Assembly: GCA_958299035.1 (NCBI GenBank)
Contig: CATQJL010000316.1
Location: 42,148,025 to 42,212,024 of the forward strand
Direction of reading: 5' to 3'
From: Cylicocyclus nassatus
Lineage: Eukaryota; Nematoda; Chromadorea; Rhabditida; Strongylidae
Length of the DNA stretch: 64,000 nt
Numbering within the stretch: position 1 is the first letter of the stretch; every line of letters begins with the position of its first letter. Below are positions 1 through 12,400 of this stretch, in pieces. Below the pieces are notes generated by a model. It made no database searches. It was not told where the DNA came from and saw only the letters and a list, made by a program, of their open reading frames with translations. The position numbers and the translations under genes are program-made.

Positions 1-208
1 TTTCAGCTAAAAAATTCGAAATCAGCGTCTTCTGAGCTACCAAGAAGAGCTTTCAAAAACTTCAAAATCTTACTTTCAAGCTTTTTTGGACCCATGCCAA
101 CGGCTATCTAAACGGAATGTCTCGCTGAAAGTGCCGCATCACTGTAACTCCGCTCAAAGTACTTTTTTCGAAATTTTGATCAAATATTTGAAATTAGCGT
201 CTTTTTAT
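1..208. other. No gene seen
   Basis: Repeat-like sequence with no open frame or end motif that I can assign. Confidence 0.4.
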
Positions 209-210
209 CT

Positions 211-429
211 ACCCTAATTTCACGCGTACAAGGCGCGGGGTGGTCCTAGCTTTCATCGATCAGCCCGAACACGGCAAAGGACTTCGCAACCAAAGGAACC
301 CCATACCGTGCTGCGTTTTGCCTGACGAATCGTGCGGCATAAGGATTGCTTCTTGAAACACGTTGGGGCGGCTAAGCAGCTCGATGAAAGCTAGGACCAC
401 CCCGCGCCTTGTACGCGTCAAATTAGGGT
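211..429. repeat. Short foldback with 49-bp near-perfect arms
   Basis: Arms 211-259 and 381-429 are inverted copies with one mismatch; they begin ACCCTAATTT and contain ACGCGTACAAGGCGCGGGG. The 121-bp loop has no ORF. The arms are far more GC-rich than the surroundings. The outer ends abut a further short palindrome (CTTAGGGTACCCTAATTAAG, 431-450). Confidence 0.75.
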
Positions 430-1026
430 ACTTAGGGTACCCTAATTAAGTATTATGTTAGTGTTAGAGTGTGTGAAGTGTTATGTTATGAAAAGTGTTA
501 TGAGGTGATGGGGGTTTTAGGATGTTTTGGGGAGGAAATACGATTTTTAAATGTGAATTCGTTTACGACTATCGAATCTCAGTTTCATACTCTGGGCGTA
601 GTACGATTTAGGAAAACTTGGTAACCATCTTGCTTTGCTCTGTCGAAAGGTGACAAGCGGCATCAAATAAGAGAAAGAGATAGGAAGGCGAACGGTTCTA
701 GTAAAATCGAAAAAGTTTTATGAGACAATCTGGTATAAAACATTTCGAACATGGCTCCTTTTTTGTACAAAACTAGGAATTTTCAGGCTAAATTTTAGTA
801 GAGTACAGTAAGAAAAATCTGGCAAGGAATGCATGTTTATCCAATGTGGCCTCTCTAGACGGATGTATACCATACTGAAGGGCATAAAATGCTGATTTCT
901 TCCTTCCTTATCTGCAGAACGTTTATGGACGAGGAGTTAAGAGCGCTTATTGAGGCAAAAAATTGAATGTGCAAGTAGGAAAAAAGTAGCCGTAATACTT
1001 TTCCTAGCTCTTCAATGGAGCAGTGG

Positions 1027-1067
1027 TAATGATCATAGCATTTTTTCAAAAAATGCTATGATCATTA
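1027..1067. repeat. Perfect 41-nt hairpin
   Basis: TAATGATCATAGCATTTTTT is followed after one base by its exact reverse complement. It lies just outside the R1 copy that begins at 1096. Confidence 0.85.
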
Positions 1068-1095
1068 TCAATACTCTAAATCATTACCATTACTC

Positions 1096-1795
1096 TAAAA
1101 TCTTATATATAAAGCTGAATGTCTGTTTGTATGTATGTATGTCTGTCTGTACGTATGTTCCGAATAGAAAATTCCATTTCTGAACCGATCCGGACCAAAC
1201 TTGGCACACATACACTTCGGGCCCCGGCGGGTGTCATAGGCTACTTTTCGTATCGATCGATATCGATTTTATCGATTTTTTGCAAAATTTGAGCTACGGG
1301 GCTGGGAGTTGGCACAGGGGGGTAAGTGAGCATGGGGATTCCGAATACAATATTAGTTTTCAAAACCGTGCATTACTTTTATCGATTTTATCGATTTTTT
1401 TGCAAAGTTTGAGCTACGGGGCTGGGATTTGGCACAGGGGGGTAATCGAGCATGCTGATCATCCCCGTGGGGGTGATCAGCATGTTCGATTACACCCCCC
1501 TGCCAAATTCCAGCCCCCTAGCTCAAATTTTGCAAAAAATCGATGAAATCGATAAAAGTAATGCACGGTTTCGAAAACTAATATTGTATTCGTAATCAGC
1601 ATGCTCGATTACCCCCCTGTGCCAAATCCCAGCCTCCTAGCTCAAATTTTGCAAAAAATCGATAAAATCGACATCATTCGATAACGAAAAGTGGACTGTG
1701 ACACCCGCCGGGGCCCGAAGTGTATGTGTGCCAAGTTTGGTCCGGGTTGGTTGAGAAATGGAATTTTCCATTCGGAACATACGGCGGAGCCAGGT
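1096..1795. repeat. R1-family repeat, foldback form
   Basis: Begins ATCTTATATATAAAGCTGAA and GTCTG/GTAT simple repeats, then GTTCCGAATAGAAAATTCCA, the phrase GACCAAACTTGGCACACATA, and blocks of GAGCTACGGGGCTGGGA. The second half is the inverted copy of the first, centred on the palindrome at 1451-1484 (CATGCTGATCA...). The right end reads CCGGCGGAGCCAGGTAAGCC-like sequence. No coding capacity. Confidence 0.75.
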
Positions 1796-2015
1796 AAGCC
1801 AGCTAGTAAAAAATATATTACACGGTTACATTGATCGAGAGCTAGTAAGAATTAGGCAACTCATTTCATCTAAAATGCACATTCATCTTTCGCTTCAAAA
1901 AACGCTCTTAACTCTTCGGGTTCATAAACGTTCTGCAGATAAGGAAGGCCGTTTTGGAATCAGCGGATCTATGCCTTTCAATACGTTATACATCTCATTT
2001 GGCAAGGCCACTTCG

Positions 2016-3300
2016 ATTAAATGAACTTCCTCTGTGAGATATTTGCTACGCGGTGAATCCACTACAGTCAGAAAGAAAAGTATTACTCTTTTCACGTTTG
2101 CTCAAGATGCTTTTGGAGTTAGTGTCCTCCAAAAACGTCTGTTCTTTGGTTCAAACATTCTAACTAGCTTTTACCTATGCTATAAGAAAAACTAAGCTCA
2201 ATGAAGATATTTTGTTTGAGGCAAAATGTGTTCTCGTCGCGTTTTTCAACCAAGTCCCAACCTTACAAGAGAGTTAGCACAACTGATTATCATGACACAG
2301 ATTCGTCTTGAAAAGCTGCGATGGGACAAGTGCATTGCTTATGTTGGTGTAACCGCGCTAAAGTATTTGAATTTCTTTTTCAGCAGCTTGAGCTTTGAAA
2401 CCGAAAGGCAGGATATGCGTGATTGCAATATTAAGCACAGCCATTTTGTAAGATGACGACTGCGTGGCCAAAACAAACTCTCACTGTCGCAACTTTTTTG
2501 ACCAACGAAGCTCATGCTCACAGATACTTCGTGCTTACTATATCATAGGACTACAGAAGCTGAGTTCTAAGGGTCGAAATCGCGCTAACTTTGGGGTAAG
2601 TTAAGGAGTTGGCTGGGAAACAAAGAGACAACAAATTGTTCCAAACTCTAACAAAATATCTACTGAGTAAACAGAAGCTGTTAGAGAGCTAGAATAGAAA
2701 AACAGAAGCTTTCGGGAAGGATCAATCTCAAGAGCATTTTGAGCCCTGCAGAAAGAGTAACGCTTTTTGAACCGCACTGGATTCAGTGTTTAGCAATCTC
2801 ATACTTTGTTAGTAACTTTACGGTAAATTTTTGCCCGGAAATGCAGTTTCGAGTAAAAAAAAGAAGTTTCTTTTAGGTATTCGTATAATTATGGACCTAT
2901 GAAAATTGCATTTGGTGTGTGAATATTCCTGAAATTGACACTGATTTTCATTCGTGTGCCACTTAGACCGTTTTCGGCTATGCTCTTTCACTTGGTACAA
3001 ACGATTTTTTGAATTCTTTCCAAAAAGTTATAAAACTTCCAAATATGGAGTATTCGTACAATTACGCACCGCTTTTACTTTAATGATCGGAGATCATATC
3101 AGGTTGCCTCAGAAATTTCATATATATTGAGGTAATCGTGTTACATTTGTTCAAAGCATTTATACAAAGTAATTACGGTGAAGTATGACGTCAACTCTAA
3201 CATCTAAAGATTACCCGCGTAATCAAATCTTTGTCCGAAAAAACTGCGAAACCCAACACAACCACGCATGTAATCTCCCCGATAGACATTTTGCTTACAG
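2016..3300. other. No confident gene; one exon-like stretch at 2385-2447
   Basis: A strong acceptor (TTTCTTTTTCAG) at 2384 opens a frame reading SLSFETERQDMRDCNIKHSH before the donor TTT|GTAAGA at 2448. It could be an exon of an upstream part of the acyltransferase or of another gene, but no family motif is visible. The rest shows no feature I can support. Confidence 0.25.
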
Positions 3301-3310
3301 TTACTGCATC

Positions 3311-3742
3311 TTAATAGCTGTGGAAAGATAAAATAGGCCAGAAGCACAAAAATATAGGTTTCTCCGATCCCTCAATACATTCACTTTTCCTCAAAAACAG
3401 GCAAAAAATCGAGAAATATAAGGGATCTTTCAAATTTTGAAATAAAGAATCACTTATGAATTGTTTATTAACGATATAGCAAGAAACATGTAATTTTTTC
3501 CAGTTTTTGCCCGAAAAAATCATAAAAACTGTAGTTTCAAGTTTCTCTGTCTCAGATTTAGCATGTGCTGATACAGCGGTTGATATGTCACTATGCCGCT
3601 GGGAGGTTAGTACATTTTTAACAATGGGTTTTGACGTTTCAGACTTGCCGTCTTTTTGAGGGCGTATGGGAACGGATCCATTTACAACTATTTTACCAGA
3701 ATCTTCTTCCATCCCGTCTCGACGCCGCCACTGAACGAACAA
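3311..3742 (-). CDS. Unassigned exon-like ORF, minus strand
   Basis: A 143-codon open frame. Its first 90 codons are rich in RNY-type codons and read like soluble protein (MEEDSGKIVVNGSVPIRPQK at the start). On the minus strand it is preceded by TTTTTTGTTCGTTCAG, a good acceptor. The last 45 residues look less protein-like, so the exon may end earlier, for example at AAT|GTACTA near 3610. No recognised domain. Confidence 0.35.
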   Translation of the reverse strand: MFVQWRRRDGMEEDSGKIVVNGSVPIRPQKDGKSETSKPIVKNVLTSQRHSDISTAVSAHAKSETEKLETTVFMIFSGKNWKKLHVSCYIVNKQFISDSLFQNLKDPLYFSIFCLFLRKSECIEGSEKPIFLCFWPILSFHSY

Positions 3743-4401
3743 AAAAATTGTCTAAAACTCATCTTCACCGAACAGCTCGTTGCTGCCGTTTTACAATGGC
3801 AATAGCAACGTCATGGAGTCCATTATTGGATCCATGTGAGGGAGGGCTCTCTCTCCATTTGAAAAATCTCAACTATTTCCGTTCGTGAAGAGTGAGGGGG
3901 CTAGGTGAGCCCTGGTAACTGGTCTTAATAAGCTGACCATTTCGAAAGCTGAAATTATGGAAAATAGAAGCGTTGAATTTTCTAAAGTCTTCTGATCCGT
4001 GAAAAGTGAGGGATTTTATTTGACCGATGCATCAGTTGATTCAATGTGCTCACTTTCTGCTTTCTTATCGCAATGAAGATGGAAGCTGCGAGAAAGTTGA
4101 CGGTCCTACGTTGACAAGAGAAGGCCACTGTTACACCGATAGAACAATTAATAGTAAGGTTTTTGCTGAGAGAAAATCTGCCGTTGAAACTGGACACAAT
4201 TTCAGATAGAATACAGCATATCTCTCGGCAGAGGGGGGGGGGGAGGAAAAAAACGGACTTACCCCTGATTCCCTTCGAATGGTATAATATAAATTACTTC
4301 GTCTCGAAAGTGTCCTTGTTTTCATTGAACGGCTGCCGCAATTCGGAACAATGGTTTATATAAGATTTTGGTAGCAATCAATGCAATTTTTCATTCTTCA
4401 G

Positions 4402-4561
4402 AAAAATTTAATTGCATTGCAGTGCAATGAATGGGCTCCTGAAGATCGCCGAAGTCTGGAACTACTTTTTGCCATGATCACGTTTCGTTTTTTAATACTA
4501 CATAATCTTATGAAGAAGTGCAAACATCGGCCTATCCATTCATTTATTGGACTTCTTCGAG
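4402..4561 (+). CDS. Unassigned exon-like ORF, plus strand
   Basis: Flanked by a good acceptor (TTTTCATTCTTCAG) and a possible donor (CGAG|GTAGTA), phase 0 in and phase 1 out. It reads KNLIALQCNEWAPEDRRSLE followed by LLFAMITFRFLILHNLMKKC, with one hydrophobic stretch. The phase would allow splicing to the acyltransferase exon at 6381, but no Acyltransferase_3 motif is seen. Confidence 0.3.
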
Positions 4562-4599
4562 GTAGTACCAAAACCTGGAGAGAAGGCAAAACTTGATTA

Positions 4600-5016
4600 T
4601 GGCAAAAAAACCATGTGTCGTAGATTTTAGTAAAGGATCTTAATGATTTTGAAGGATCATTAATTTGACTGCGAAGAAAACATGATTTTCAAAAGGGAAT
4701 AGAATATGCATCTAATACTACCAAGATTTTCTTCAAATCTTATTCTGTGACAGCCGTCTAAACAAACATACACACTTTTGGGGTGACTTACTAGATTGTG
4801 GTGCGGAAGAACTTGTAAGTCTTCAGAAAGGTGGGAATATTTCACTATTATCTTGCTCCACTCCATCTCTCAATGTGTTGGCTTTTATAGAGCAAAGATT
4901 TTTTGAAGCCAGAAAGCAAAAAGCTTCAACATGCCATATATTATTGAAGGTGAGAGAAGTAGACAGTCGACTTTTTTCCATCTCTTCTTAGAGTAAGATA
5001 TGAAGAATTTGGCTAA

Positions 5017-5057
<41 letters not shown>

Positions 5058-5900
5058 ATGATTAAACTTGGCTGATAAAAAATGCACTACATTCTCTTTC
5101 ACTTCCTTTTTTACTAACTTAGTCTTTTACTAATTCTTGTGATCACTGGATATCACATAGGGATTAATTTCATATTGTTCTGGATGTACTCTTACATTAG
5201 CTAGTTGTCTGTATTTTCTTGCCTTTCTTACTAATGAAAATTCTTGTCCGTCTATCTCGATATTGTGACAAGCCTTAGAAGGCCTTACAGCGTGTACAGT
5301 TCAAGACCTCAAAGGAATCCCGCTGAATCCGAAAATGCTGCTCTGAGAGCATGAAAATGTAGAAAACGAGCTTTTCCAAAGCTCTAGATTCTAACGTGAC
5401 GCAAGACGCCAAAATTATGCAGAGTCGTTTTGAAACTGTACGTCTTGACTTCGTGCAATATGCACACTCTGGCTTATCGGTTTCAGAGCGGACAAGTTAC
5501 CAGTGCGTAAAACTCGACACAGTGCAATGCCACTTCTGCAGGAGTTTATCAAAAGGGCGTCATTGCTACGTTTTTATATCTGCCCGGACGCTGCCTTTAA
5601 GCCTTAAAACTCGACACGTTTGAGAAAGCGTCGCAGAAAGCGGCATCAAAAAAGCGTTAGCCATTGAGGCTTTCGAAAAAAAAATACAAAACACTTTTTT
5701 TGAAATTTTGATGATTAAGATTCATTTTTATGACTCGCTTTTCTGGGCTTGAAAACTGCTGTTTGGGCGGGAAGCGAAAGCCGGCCCACGAGAGTGCGAT
5801 TGGCTCATGGAGCCCGGATGGGTGGAGACACTCCATCCGCCTTAGCGGCAATCAAATTATTGGCTCTTAGCCGATTCTATTCAAATAAAAGCTGAATTCT
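4600..5900. other. No gene seen; solo MITE end and short foldback
   Basis: Contains the TA microsatellite, an isolated MITE end (CCCGGACGCTGCCTTTAA, 5583-5600) identical in type to the right end of the TTAA-flanked element at 14270-14730 but without a partner, and a GC-rich inverted repeat GGGCGGGAAGC (5764) / GCTTCCCGCCC (5901). Confidence 0.45.
5019..5055. repeat. (TA)n microsatellite
   Basis: Uninterrupted TA repeat of about 18 units. Confidence 0.95.
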
Positions 5901-6380
5901 GCTTCCCGCCCTTAAATAGCAGTTTCCACGTTCAGAAAAGCATGTTATTAATGTCTTCAGAAACGCGAAGCACAGTTTTTGACTCAGCTCAAAAAGGAAT
6001 TCGAAAACGATAGATACCACAAAATCGTCAGAATTGCCAAGCCGCTTTAGAGCTAAGGAAAAGTGACAGCACCTGTAAAGGCTATGTCTTGTTTGGAAGG
6101 GCATGCATGAGTAAATCGAGTTCAGCAGAAATTCTTTGGACAAAGATACAAGTATTCGGCTAATTTTCCAAATATTAGAGTTGACAAGATGCTTTACCTG
6201 AAGCACATAGAAAGTTGAAAGCCAACTTTTGATTACTGAATTCAAATGATAGTCTCCATTTGAGAAACTAGAAATGGCGGTGTTAGCATGAAAAAGTTTG
6301 AGTCAATATCTTGAAATGTCAACTTTGCAGAACTGTCAGGCTCTACTATTAAAAAGCATTGTGCAACAAAGTTTTTGCAG

Positions 6381-6489
6381 TGTCTGAAACAAGCCCGTGG
6401 ATTAGATCTTTTATCACCAACACTTTGCTTGTCACTTTGTTGGCTTTAGTGATAATCAATCCCAAATGGTTAACCAATGAGGTAGCAAG
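6381..6489 (+). CDS. Acyltransferase exon A: membrane helix before the HWP motif
   Basis: Acceptor GTTTTTGCAG precedes 6381 and donor AG|GTAGGT follows 6489. The frame starts after two bases and reads [10 protein letters not shown]..., a hydrophobic helix ([14 protein letters not shown]) and [10 protein letters not shown], ending in phase 2. The final AG joins the first G of the exon at 10382 to make an arginine codon, giving NEVARLCATF, as expected in this part of the OAC membrane domain. An upstream exon must end in phase 1. Two candidates with such an end are the short open stretch ending in ACC T|GTAAAG at 6073 and the exon-like ORF ending at 4561; neither shows a clear family motif. Confidence 0.8.
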
Positions 6490-9400
6490 GTAGGTGTTAC
6501 TAGTTTACTAAAACTTTACCAGTTTGGTGCGTGCGGGGTCTGACGGGCTTGGTGGCACCCATCCAAAGCTGATGAGCGTGCAAGGGCTCAAAAAATTAAA
6601 TCTCGATTCTTCCAAACACAGCCTGGGGTCTCTGGGAAGAGTGTTTTTGTTACCGAATGACAGCTGGATTTCTCGCTGGTTGATGTTCTATAAGGTTGAA
6701 GTTAACTAATAAGGGAGGCATGTTTACTCGAAGTGGCTTTTGCAGATGGGACGTATATCATACTAGATGACGTAAAACGCTGAAACCAAATCTGTCTTCA
6801 TTAACTACGGATCATTTATGGAGGACGAGTTATGTTCGTCTTTTGGAGCAAAAATTGAAGAAACAACACAGAAGTAATCCTGATATCTATTATATTTTTT
6901 CAGCGCCTCACATTCCATATAAAACGCCACTTCTACTAAACATGCTTACCTTGTAGGTATGCAATCCAATAGCATCGAAGATGATTTAAAAAACTTTAAA
7001 AAGCAAGATTTGAAAGAGAAAAATTGTTTTGCATCCTGCAGGGTCTGCTCTTTCCAAATGTTATTTGGACTTGCTCGGAAATTCGCTACAAAAAGTTGGG
7101 AAAATAGCTAGACCTCATTATGGCAAAAAACATGAGTTTTATATCTTGGTAACTTTTTGAGAGGTTCTGGAATGAGAAGATGCATTTTGGACCTTTTTTA
7201 GATCGAAAGTGTAATCTTTTTTGGTTATCAGATGGTTACTAAAACTTGCGGAAAACGCTAATAAAAAAGAAGCAAGGATTTGAAAATTCGTGAGGTTATT
7301 TTTTCAAGCCTATCTCCTTTGACATGGTGATGCTTCCTTATAAAAAATGAATAATAGGTAGCCATGAGTATAAAGTTTACGTCATAAGCAAAAAAATTCA
7401 CAGGGTTTTTAGTGTCGAGAGATCTTTGATCAAATAAAAATCGATTTTCAACTTCGCTTTTGTATGCACATATGCCTTCAATTTATGCTATTTTTCCAGT
7501 CGTTACAGCGGTGTAACATTGATGAATGGGCTCTACTAGCTCCTACTTTACTCTAGCACCTTCAATCTTACAAGGGAAGGATACTTGTTCGCAGTGACGA
7601 TTGGGTAAGCGGTGTACACCGCGTATACCGTCCCTAGACGGTGATCTTGATCTCTAGACCGTATTCTATCTGCTATGACATCATTTTGGAGAAGTTATAA
7701 AGGATTTTTGGTGCAGTGGATAGTGGCTTGGAATGCGGAGCTGGTCATGGTGGGTTCGATTCCTCTGGGATGAAGCCCGTTTTGCATTTTTGTAAATTTT
7801 AGCAGGCAAGTTGCAAAACCCGTCGACATCAAAAAAGTTAATTTTCACAATATGAAGCAATGTATTAATATTTATTGGCACTTAACCGCCGTCTAACCTA
7901 GAAACGCTCGTTTTTCGTCTTTTTTCATTAAATACTTTACTCAATTTTGCATTGAAAAATCCGAATTCGCGCTTAAAGGCAGTGTCTCACCAAAGTTGAA
8001 GTCATGCGGATTTTCACATATTCTATTATGGGACCTCCAAATATGCCACTGCAAAAAGTCCCACTCAATTTGACCCTCTCCCCACGCTGAGAAAAATGAA
8101 CATGTCCCTCCACTTGGCATCCACCGCCCCTGTGTTGCTGCCACTGTGGCTGAGGCTGAAGTTGGAAGGTACAACTCGTCCACGTTGCTTCCGCGGGGCC
8201 TTCAGAGAACGGGGTTTTGGGAACCTCGTGCGATTTTAGGCCCATACAGTGCTAGACAGGGTCCGACAGGCTTGCAAAATGCAAAAAACTCGGCAACTAA
8301 ATCTTGGTAAGACACTGCCTTCAACATGAAGAGGACCGGCTAATCTGTCATTTATGATGCACAATATGTTAATCAAATGGATCAATGTTAGTCAAATGTT
8401 AATGAAAAAGGCTTAAAACGAGTGTTTTTAGTCAAACGGTGGTTCAGTGCCAATAAATGTAAATATGTATATTGCTTCATATTGTGAAAATCAAGTTTTT
8501 TTTTTGATGTGGACAGGTTTTGCAAGAACGGGTGGCATCCCAGAGGAATCGAACCAAGACGCTCCGCAGCTCTCCAGCTCCGCAGTCTAAGCCACTATCC
8601 ACTACACCAAAAATCCTTTATAACTTCTGCAGAATTAGTTATAGCAGATATGGAATGCGATTTAGAGATCACCGTCTGAGGACGGTATACGAGGTATACA
8701 CCGCTTACCCAATCGTCACTGCGATTAAGTATCCCTTGTTGGTCTCATCAATTACTTCTATTAGATTGTCACATAAGTCTTTTCATTTTTGAGTTTTCAT
8801 TGTGGTAAGTCATACACTTCTTGTTTTGAATAGACCCCAGGTTACCATTCGATAGAGCTTACGCTCTGCACCGGCTTCGATCCATTTTAAGTTTATAACA
8901 AAGATCATAAAAGCTCCGGATGCTCAAAAAGCCGAAAAATTCTATATCTTCGTTTAAAAAGGTCATTTGGACCTCTCACTCGCTCCCGCACACATATTCC
9001 ACACCAGAACACTCGTATGTACTGTTGCTGTATTTTCATCTACTGGAAATCAAGGAAACGAAAATTTTCATGTCTTTACCAAAGTGACACTGTGCTAATC
9101 TTACATTAACAGGTGTATACTACAGGGCCTTCGAAGTATAACCGTGAATTTTTAGCTCTTTATAAGCTCTGCTTTCGAGAAATGTTAAGAGAGAAAAACT
9201 CAAGTGAGGAATAAATTCGATAATCTTGGAAACTAGAGTTTGTAGAGTGCAAAAATTTACGGTTGTACTTCTAAGAGCTTGTTGTATACAAACCTTAGTG
9301 TAAGAACCAGCACGACACCACTTTGCTAACATGGAAAATTTCGTTTTTTTGATTTTTAGTTGGTAAAAAACTGCAGCAACAGCAGATATGTGTGTCTTAA

Positions 9401-12400
9401 GTGGAGTATATATGCGTAAGCGAGTAAGAGAGTGCAGGACTTTTTAGACGAAGATAAAAAAGCTTGATTTTCTGAGCGTCCGAAACTTTTTAGATTTTGG
9501 TTTTGAGCTTGGGGCGGATCGAAGCTGGTGCAAAAGCGTAAACGTTTTATAGAGCTTGCTTTCCTCTATCGAATGGTAGCCTGGAGTCTATTTGAAAGAA
9601 GGGTCCTTAACTTATCACAGCGAAAATTCATAAATGAAAAGACTTATGGGACAACCTAACGTTCACAAAATTACCTCTTGTAGAGCATCCACCAAGTTTC
9701 GCAAAAGTTAACAGCAAGACCAATTTTACATGGAAAGTAAGTCTATGCATATGATAACCTGTTACACCCACACTCCGTGACAACAGGAACTTGACTTGAG
9801 AGGCGCGGCGTGGAGATTTTCTTGCAAGAACATTCTTGGGCGAAATGTATCTCGACTGACCAGATTCTAGGCTTGCAAGTTAGAGAGAATTTGTTGAATT
9901 TTTTTACGTATAAAAGATGAGAAAAGCGCTTTCCAAATATAGGTAAGATCGCATTTGGGGTCAATATCACCTACAAAAGCTGCTTTAAACACAAGGCGAC
10001 AAAAATCGAAAAATTTAGGCAGCAGCTAGTAATTGATAAATGCTGAGCATTTTTGCTGAGTTTGCTGAAAAAGAGCTCCATGCTTTATCGCACAAAAATC
10101 TTTCCGATTTCTCTTTTCAGTTCACATTTTTTGAGTGGTTTGCTAACTTTATCATTAACATCAAAAGTTTTTCGCAACAACGCATGAGCGGGGATCGAAT
10201 TGAAGAATTTTTTGGCAAGAAAACTTAGGCAACAATAAAGCATGCTGTAAGCTGTTTACGACATCTCTTATGGCGTCTGGTTAGGAACACTTGCAAGCCT
10301 TCTTTACATAAAGAAATTTGGAAGAAGCAGTAAAGGTCATGGATCATTTCTACCTATCACTCTCAAAAATTTCAATGACAGGTTATGTGCAACTTTTATT
10401 GCTGGAACAGTAATTTTTCTCGACGCGAATGTGTATATTCTCACAAATAGCTACATATTATACTGTGGAGATATATCTTACGTGTTATATCTTGTTCACT
10501 GGCCAGTCATTGTGGCTGAGCGATATTGTTGGGATTCAAACACGCTGAGTCTTACTGGTAAAGGATTTTTTATTAGAGAATTTTTGGAATACGCAACCAT
10601 GAGTAGAGAACGGTAATCACAAATGTCAAAAATTTTTCTAAATTACCCGAAAACATCAAGCTTCCGTTATTACCATTATATTTTGAGTGGATTTGATCCA
10701 AGGTAAACAAAAAATGTGAAGGGTGAGCATGTTTTACAGCAAGAGTTCAAGCATACGGTTCATTTCGTGCGCCTAACTACATAAATAATTGAATTTGATG
10801 TCCTTTTTGCCCTTTAGGGTCCTTGCACTAGTTCCTACTCCTATGACAATTTTCATTTTTAATAGCTTCTTTTACGGTTCACATTGATATTTGGGGGACA
10901 TTACCAAGGCGATGGAACATAGCTGATTTTATGGTCGACTCCGCAACTTTACGAGGCGAATCCGTGTTGATTAAGACAGATCTGGTTCGGTATGCCTCAG
11001 CGCAGGGCAACCACAACGCAGGAGGTGTCGCAGCTTCGCCTCCAATTCTGGGAGCTCATATGTGAAAGTGAACCCCTGAATGGTCGCCTGCGAAATTGCC
11101 GCTTGTCTATTGAATTATTGACTAACGGTTTAGCACATAGTGCAATGTCACAACCAGGGCTCAGCACAGCTGGCACCGGGTCAAGCTGGATATCGTTTTT
11201 AGGGCGGAAAGCAAAGGGGATATCGTTTCTACATACAGGGGCCGAGGCGGAGAACTGCCGCAAAAATGCGCCGGCATGCCACCGGCATGCCATTGGCAAG
11301 CTGTCCATCAACAAACAAAGGCGTTGTTTTCAGCCAAAACGCAATAGTATGACACCAAATTTGGTGTGTGCATGCGCGTTGGTGGACCGGAATTACGGGC
11401 CAAAAATTTATGAAAACTTATGTGAATGAAAGCTGTGCCGAACTTTTTTCTGAATTAGCTGGCACCGTGCTAGCTGGGTGCCAGCTGAGCTGGCACCGAC
11501 ACTTTGCTCACATAAGTTTTCATACTTTTTTACATAAAATGTATCAACACTGTAAAAGATTACATACGGAGAAGAAACAGTTTCATAATGTTCTCTTTTT
11601 AACGTTTTATAGCAATTTGAAAACCACTCGGTCCGCTCCGCAGTCGAAAAATCGGCTTTTTCTGCTTCTCAAGATGTGATTCGACCACTTAAAAAGCTCA
11701 GAAAGCTGTGAAAAGTTCTTTCATGATTCATAAATGCATGAAAACACTACTACATTTTTTACATAATATAAAAATGATGACGGGTTTTCAAAACAGGTCA
11801 AAAGGGACTTCGTACGAAATTTTCAATATCAAACGAGACTTCGTTTTGAAATTTCCCTGGTGCCAGCTCGTGCCGAGCCCTGGTCACAACTCTTCAAGCG
11901 TACTTGTTTTGGCACTCAAGTCATGATGATTCGCACAGGATCGTTGATTTGCATTGAGAAAGAAACTGTATCAAAGAACTCATCTTTATGCGTTTTGAGA
12001 TATTGCATATCGAACCACGCGTAAAGCATGTTTTGAAAACTGAAACAAACAAGATATCGTGATTAGAGTTTAAATGAAATTATCTGCTGATCTTTAGAGA
12101 TTAGGTCGTTTCATATTATTAGGTTGTCCGCAAAGTAAACTCCTTTTGATAATTCAAACCGTTTTTGATTTCCTGGTAGACTGAGGGATATCATGCGATA
12201 GAGCAGCTCAAGCTCTACAAAATGATCACTAAGGGTCCGCCTAAGCAGCATTCAGGGCCCGGCACAGATCGTCTGGAAACTGGCTGGACTTCGTTTTTGG
12301 AGCAAAAAGCAAAGGAGATATCGTTTTTGACGAGTCGGGGCCGAGCACCAAGAATAAGCGCCAATTAATCGAACACAAGCTTTTCCGACAGGTTATCACA

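Larger units (their letters stand above)
850..2015. repeat. Foldback element interrupted by an R1 insertion
   Basis: Outer arms 850-975 and about 1874-2010 are inverted copies (shared phrases include CTTATCTGCAGAACGTTTAT). The right end carries the CCACTTCGATTAAATGAACTTCC signature seen at the ends of other foldbacks here (13200, 13980). An R1-family foldback (1096-1795) sits in its loop, so one element is nested in the other. Confidence 0.6.
7556..8750. mobile_element. Foldback element with tRNA-like sequences in both arms
   Basis: Arms about 7556-7895 and 8445-8750 are inverted copies some 300 bp long, sharing CAGTGACGATTGGGTAAGCG, GTTATAAAGGATTTTTGGTG and CACAATATGAAGCAAT. Each arm contains a Pol III-type A-box/B-box pair. 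The loop holds a TTAA-flanked MITE (7977-8320). No ORF. Confidence 0.75.

Noticed and set aside
5877..6245. 122-codon minus-strand ORF beside acyltransferase exon A
   Set aside because: No domain, no splice context; the plus strand also reads as protein-like here (KREAQFLTQLKKEFENDRYH), so the strand is ambiguous.
7709..7770. Functional tRNA gene
   Set aside because: A- and B-boxes are present but no acceptor stem or anticodon arm pairs properly.
8037..8245. Overlapping minus-strand ORFs with Gly/Gln-rich composition
   Set aside because: They lie wholly inside a 344-bp TTAA-flanked MITE and have no motif.
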